Origin: Zerene cesonia
Taxonomy: Eukaryota; Arthropoda; Insecta; Lepidoptera; Pieridae
Length of the DNA stretch: 64,000 nt
Direction: 5' to 3'
Assembly: GCF_012273895.1 (NCBI RefSeq)
Contig: NC_052110.1
Location: 5,704,001 to 5,768,000, forward strand
The position numbers and the translations under genes are program-made. Of this stretch, positions 39,101 through 45,100 are shown piece by piece. The notes beneath the pieces were generated by a model. The model was given only the letters and a program-made list of their open reading frames with translations, did no database searches and was not told the origin of the DNA. Position 1 is the first letter of the stretch; each line of letters opens with the position of its first letter.

Positions 39101-42100
39101 ATCCTACTAATAGTATAAATGGGAAAGTTTGTAAAGTTGCGTGTGTGTTTGTTGTTCTTTCACGCAAAAACCACTGAACCAATTGCAATAAAATTTGACA
39201 GCTGGACAACTGGAATAACATAGGTAACTTTTTATCCCGATATTCCTACGGGATACGGAGTTACGCGGGTGAAACCGCGGGGCGCAGCTAGTAATACAAT
39301 ATAAACAATAATAATATTTAACAAAAAATTAATTTGCCTTCAAATTAACAGAACTGAACCAAATTTTCATCAAGTAAAATGTTCTAACTCTTTTTTGAAG
39401 TCCGTTGAAAAAATAGTATAACATTTAATTAAAAGCACTTTTTGTCCATTACTTTGTATTATTTTTGTCTACAAAAACTAATTCCAGCAAAGCAGTCGAG
39501 TAAATAGAAATTAAAACATTCGGTAGGTGAGCAGGTGGGCCACCTGATGTTATATCATCACCGCCAATAAACACTCGTAACACTAGTATGTACTATAGAG
39601 GTTCCTTCAACTTCACCCACGTACATTTTTTCTCTCCATAAGAACGTTCCTCGTGCCTTAACAAAAACGTAAAAAAATCTCCAAATTGGTCGAGCCATTC
39701 TCGGGTTTTACGCTTAGATAGCAACATATTCGGTGACTCATTTTTATGTATGTAGAAAAATGTTAAATTGAGAACAAATATAACATTATTTACCCAATAA
39801 GTTAACTTACGTATTCATACAAGAATCTTGTGTTACAACCGACTTCAAAAAAGAAGATATGTATTTCTTGTAAATGTTAATCGATATTTTTATATTAAAA
39901 AAATAGATTAATTCAAAAGGGCTTACTCCAGAGGTGTTCCATTATCATCAAGTCAGATCGATGATGAAATCTCAAGGAATCGTTTAAAAAGTTATTAACA
40001 GTGTAAGTAATCTCAGAAGTCAATTTTATTACACTTACAAGTTTCCGATTGCATTCAAAGCATACTTATGTAAGTTAAGTAATAAGTTAAGTAACAATGC
40101 AATAATCTGGCACTTGAGCTGATCTGATGATGGAATCGGAGGGAAGTTTCGCGGATGAATTTTAACCAGCTCCTGTGGCCACTTAAGCGGCTCGACGGAA
40201 CACAGTGGGGTTTTGGTCGGTAAGAATCAGACATAACCCACGGCTCCATCCCCGGGGGCCGTGGGTATCTATACAAGATTTCCCCACTATAAAAAATTCA
40301 AGGAAGTTGTCAAAAATCATTCATAGTATTTTCTTGTGTTTGGTTTCACGCGAGTATTATACATTTAGAAATTAAAAACTTTTCAACGTGACGTGGAGAC
40401 GTGTCTCCCCGTGACCACGCTCGCTGTAAAGTGTTCGAAACGTCGGGTTAATAATATAATGAATAAATCGCGTTTAAAATCCGTTGAAAAGTTTTTAATT
40501 TCTAAAAATCATTCATTTAGCTCAAATTTACCTTGAATGTAGGTACGGAACAATTTACGATAAGTACCAATACCCTTGTACGAGTATATATCAATACTAG
40601 CTGCGCCCCGCGGTTTCACCCGCGTAAGTCCGTATCCCGTAGGAATATCGGAATAAAAAGTTGCCTATATGTTATTCCAGTTATCCAGCTGTCTACGTAC
40701 CAAATTTCATTGCAATTGGTTCAGTAGTTTTTACGTGAAAGAGTAACAAACATCCATACATCCATACTTATAAACTTTCGCATTTATAATATTAATAGGA
40801 TTTTGGCATGTGAAATCTCGTTTAATCGTTTATTATTAGAGTTGTGCAGTATAGGACAGTGAGATCGATTCTTCAACTCCCGGGGTGTTCTCCACATAGT
40901 TCCCGTTCCCACGGGACCTGATCCACGGATCAGGACCAGATCGTGGACCAGGCTCAAAACTATCCTATGTCATTTCACGCGTTTCAAACTATCTCTATAC
41001 GAAATTTCGTTCAATACGGTTTAACCGTTCTTGAGTTATAAATAGTAATTGAGTGGTGAGGTTATAAGTAAGATATTAAGCAGATACTTTTAGGTAGGAC
41101 TTACTATACGACTTTAGGACGAAGAATTTATTATTCATATAGTTTATTTTTTTTTATAATATTTTATACATTTATTCTATAAAAAGTAAAAACAAAAGAT
41201 TCATTGAAGGTGCCTTATGGCCAAAAGCTACTTCTCCCAGACAACCGAACAAAATGCAATAATAGCTTCGGAAGCCTAAGCCAAAAGTATTCTACATACT
41301 CAATACTTATAATAATATATACTTGTTATACAAGACATACATACATTATATTTAATACCATGTAAACATGTCGTATTAATACAAATTAATTCATTATTAT
41401 AAGTCTATTTCATAAACCATACTTTATTCAAATAATGAACGATAAATTCAAATACCGTATTGTTTATTTTCTTAGGGCACATTATATTTTGATGTTATTA
41501 ATGATTGATGATAAACCTGGTTGAAAAGAAATTTCGTAATGTTAATGCACACGCAATGAAAAACAACATATAATTAAAAAAAAATCTTAAAAACTCTTCA
41601 ACAAACTTTACAAACTAGCTGTGCCCCGCGGTTTCACCCGCGTAAGTCTGTATCCCGTAGGAATATCGAGATAAAAAGTTGCCTATGTGTTATTTCAGTT
41701 GTCCAGCTATCTACGTACAAAATTTCATTGCAATCGGTTCAGTATTTTTCGTGTGAAAGAGTAACAAACTTACACAAATCCTTACAAACTTGCGCATTTA
41801 TAATATTAGTAGGATTGATAGGATAAACAAAATTGTCTAACTTGCTCTTATACTGAGCATACTCACGTATATTATTTAATCCTGACTATCCTTATCAAGA
41901 TAATGTGATAACGTTATAAAATTATTGTATTTTCACCGATCTTTGATAAGCGTACAAACATTGAATTGCATCAGTACGTTTAAAGTGGGTCTAAGTCGAG
42001 TCTAAAGGAGTCGGTACGTATAAACAGGTGAAGCTAATAAAAACGTTAATATTTATTTATAAATGGAATATAAATGAGCGAAAAATGATATATCAAAATA

Positions 42101-45100
42101 AGATATCCTTAATGAATATTGCAATAGACTATTTATATTAAGGTCTGGCATAACGTCTTTTTCAATTCTACATGGTAAAGGGAACCTTAGAAATTAAAAA
42201 ATTCTCTCTGATATAAAGCGATCGCTTAGTCCCAAACATTACAAAGTTAATAACGTCTACCAACCATAACGATCACTTAAATATTTATTACACTATTAAA
42301 ATAAAGAATTAAAAGTTTCAGAAATACGAAACGATGTAAAATTTCGTATCTGTGTTAAATATTTTACAATTGTCAACCACTAAAATTACAAATGCAAAAG
42401 TGTGTTCGTCTTTTTATCACGACACAACGGATGGTTTTGATATAATACCTGGAGATAGAAGTCTAGAGTGTAACATAGTCTAATTACTAAAGCAGTTTAA
42501 CAACTAAATCTAGTGGGAATGTCCTTTGACGTCGTGGGAGAAAAGCAAGCTAATAAATGTCAAACAACTCTTCAACACCACACAAAAAATATACGAAATA
42601 AACAATATCAAATATGTCTACACAATAACAAGCGGGTAATCAACTAATTCCCCCTATAATACTCATTTCCCTGAAGGATAGACCTTCGTCAATCCTAACC
42701 TCGAATGGAAAAATGTTATGAAACTCTCAACCAGAGTTCAATCCATTTTTACTAAATTGTGATTATAAATATATAATATACATGCGAAAGTAACTCTGTC
42801 TGTATATCTCTTTTTAGCGCCTAAACCACTGAAACTTTGAGTAACAGACGAAGTCGCGGGCGGTAAGCTAGCGTTTCTACATAGAAAATGAATTTCCATG
42901 AAAATGTTTTCCTTTTAATTCCTTTTTGGATATCCTTAGCGACTTTTATGTTCGACTTCTTTTGTCCACACAAAATTTATCTAAAATATTATGTAACATA
43001 ACATAATTTATATTATTATCATTCTCATAGCGTCGCATATCTGTAAGTCAGGACTAGGATTTAGTTGCAAACCTCATGCCTGGCACAAGCTAAAATGGAT
43101 CTTATTAGCACTGTGGGCGACACATTGATTTGTTGTCTGTTCCTTGCTTCCTTTGTATTGTTTATTCTATACATATTCTTTTTGTTGTCAATTTTTTATG
43201 TCCCACTCGCATCACCAAGTATTTTTTTTTCTTTTCTAAATACAAGTACATCATAGGTATTTTTAGTGTGCACGAATTTCACGTATAATCCCACTTTAGC
43301 ATAGCGTCATTAACATACCACAGTCTATTTAAATTGTCACGTTACTCCATATTCATAACAACACAATATTTATTATCCTCATTAAGCCGCACGTGTTTGT
43401 AAAGGGAGCTGTTTAGTTCACACTAATGATTGTTAATGTGCGCTAATATTATACATTATTGTAGCTCAATGAGTAGGTGTTCGTTATAACAATCCTACTA
43501 ATATTATAAATGCGTAAGTTTGTAAGGATGTTTGTGTGTTTGTTGCTCTTTCACGCAAAAACTACTGAATCGATTGCAATGAAATTTGGTACGTAGACAG
43601 CTGGACAACTGGAATAACATAAAGGCAACTTTTTATGCCGATATTCCTACGGGATACGGACTTACGCGATGAAACCGCGGGGCGTAGCTAGTATTATATA
43701 AATCTAGCTTTACGCCCTTCGCCCAGGGTCACAGTAAATTATCGTAGGAATAAAATGTTTTACCGCGGTAACAAATTAATCTGTGACTCTATAGCTTTCT
43801 TAGCTTCAGCAAAAAAAATACTAGCAAGGAACAGAGAGCGTTATGACGTGATAGAATGATAAACAAAGGAACACACTTTCACATATTTTTTAATGATAGT
43901 GAGGATTAGTAAGGATCAGTTACCCAACCTAATATAACATTATATGCTTGCATAAGCATGTGCATTGCCTGATGGTAAATTAAAATTATCGATCGTGTCT
44001 TTAAGAGGAGATTGAGAGAATCGTATGATTCTAAATATAAACACCGTCTATTAAGCAAACGCGTTTACCTTTAAGCATTTCGGATACTGTTAAAATTAAA
44101 CCAATACTTTCTCCAGTTGCACTGGCTTTTTCTGGCTTCAAACAGAAAAAACGAACATTATAGATCCAAACATATAACAAAGTGCCATTAATTGTCTCCC
44201 ATTTCGCCTTGCACGAAGTATTTTTGAAAGCGATCCGCGAACAAATATTTACGTTCTGTACCTAAAGAGCAATTACGTGTTAACGTCTGATGCATTTTCT
44301 ATTTCAGTTTTGCGCCACGGTCGATACTACAATAGCAATATTGTAGCCAACAAATATATAATTAGAACAGGACATTCGTATGCGTTGCAGTTATTGTGTT
44401 ATTAATTAAGATTTATCAATAGTTCCCTATCAGTGATAGATTTACTAAACACTGTATTATAACAAAATTGCCTAAGTTCTCTTTCCAAAGCTTCTAATCA
44501 AAAATATATCTACAACATAAAATAATATTACGTGACGGATAGAATTTCTGAAGCAGGTTAAGACAAATCAAGTACACTGCTTAAAAAGAGCAGACACATT
44601 CAGTAAACAATTTTATATGCTTATAAATGAAATAATTCCGTGAGACTATAGCTAATATAAAAAGGCGCACAAATAAAGCGGAACGAAAACAAAAATAAAA
44701 CACACAATAATTCAGAAACGTATTTTAAAATACAACAACTATACGCCACAACATTGATAGACATTTTCATGAATATTTACCTCGAATATCTTCCGAATGG
44801 CGACACCAGCTTGTGTGTAGCTCCCCATCATTCTAGTTAGAGTCATGTAAGTGGGATGCTTGTATGTGAAGGCCTCGGCTTGAGCACCGGCCGTGATGAC
44901 AGGTATCCGCCATAGACCAGCGTATCTCGCCACTGGCGCTATCACATATTCACATCCAGGACCAATGAACGCATCTGAAAATGTACACCGTCTTAACTCA
45001 AATACCGTTCCAATTTTTTTTAACATTATCAATATTTATAAAGGAACCGTTTTATATTTCTCTCCTATCTGCGTATGAGTTTTGTACCAAACCAACCAAC

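Larger units (their letters stand above)
35378..44780. other. Intron 2 (9.4 kb)
   Basis: Holds two snapback elements (35395-35497, 40325-40503), five Helitron-like copies, a SINE (36465-36752), a GC-rich repeat (37243-37330) and an RTE-like scrap with a palindrome (40865-41050). 37620-39060, 41840-43480 and 43700-44780 are AT-rich with nothing convincing. Confidence 0.75.

Noticed and set aside
43065..43256. 63-codon plus-strand ORF with a hydrophobic stretch
   Set aside because: No recognisable family, no splice context, low-complexity Phe/Leu/Ser-rich content expected by chance in AT-rich DNA.
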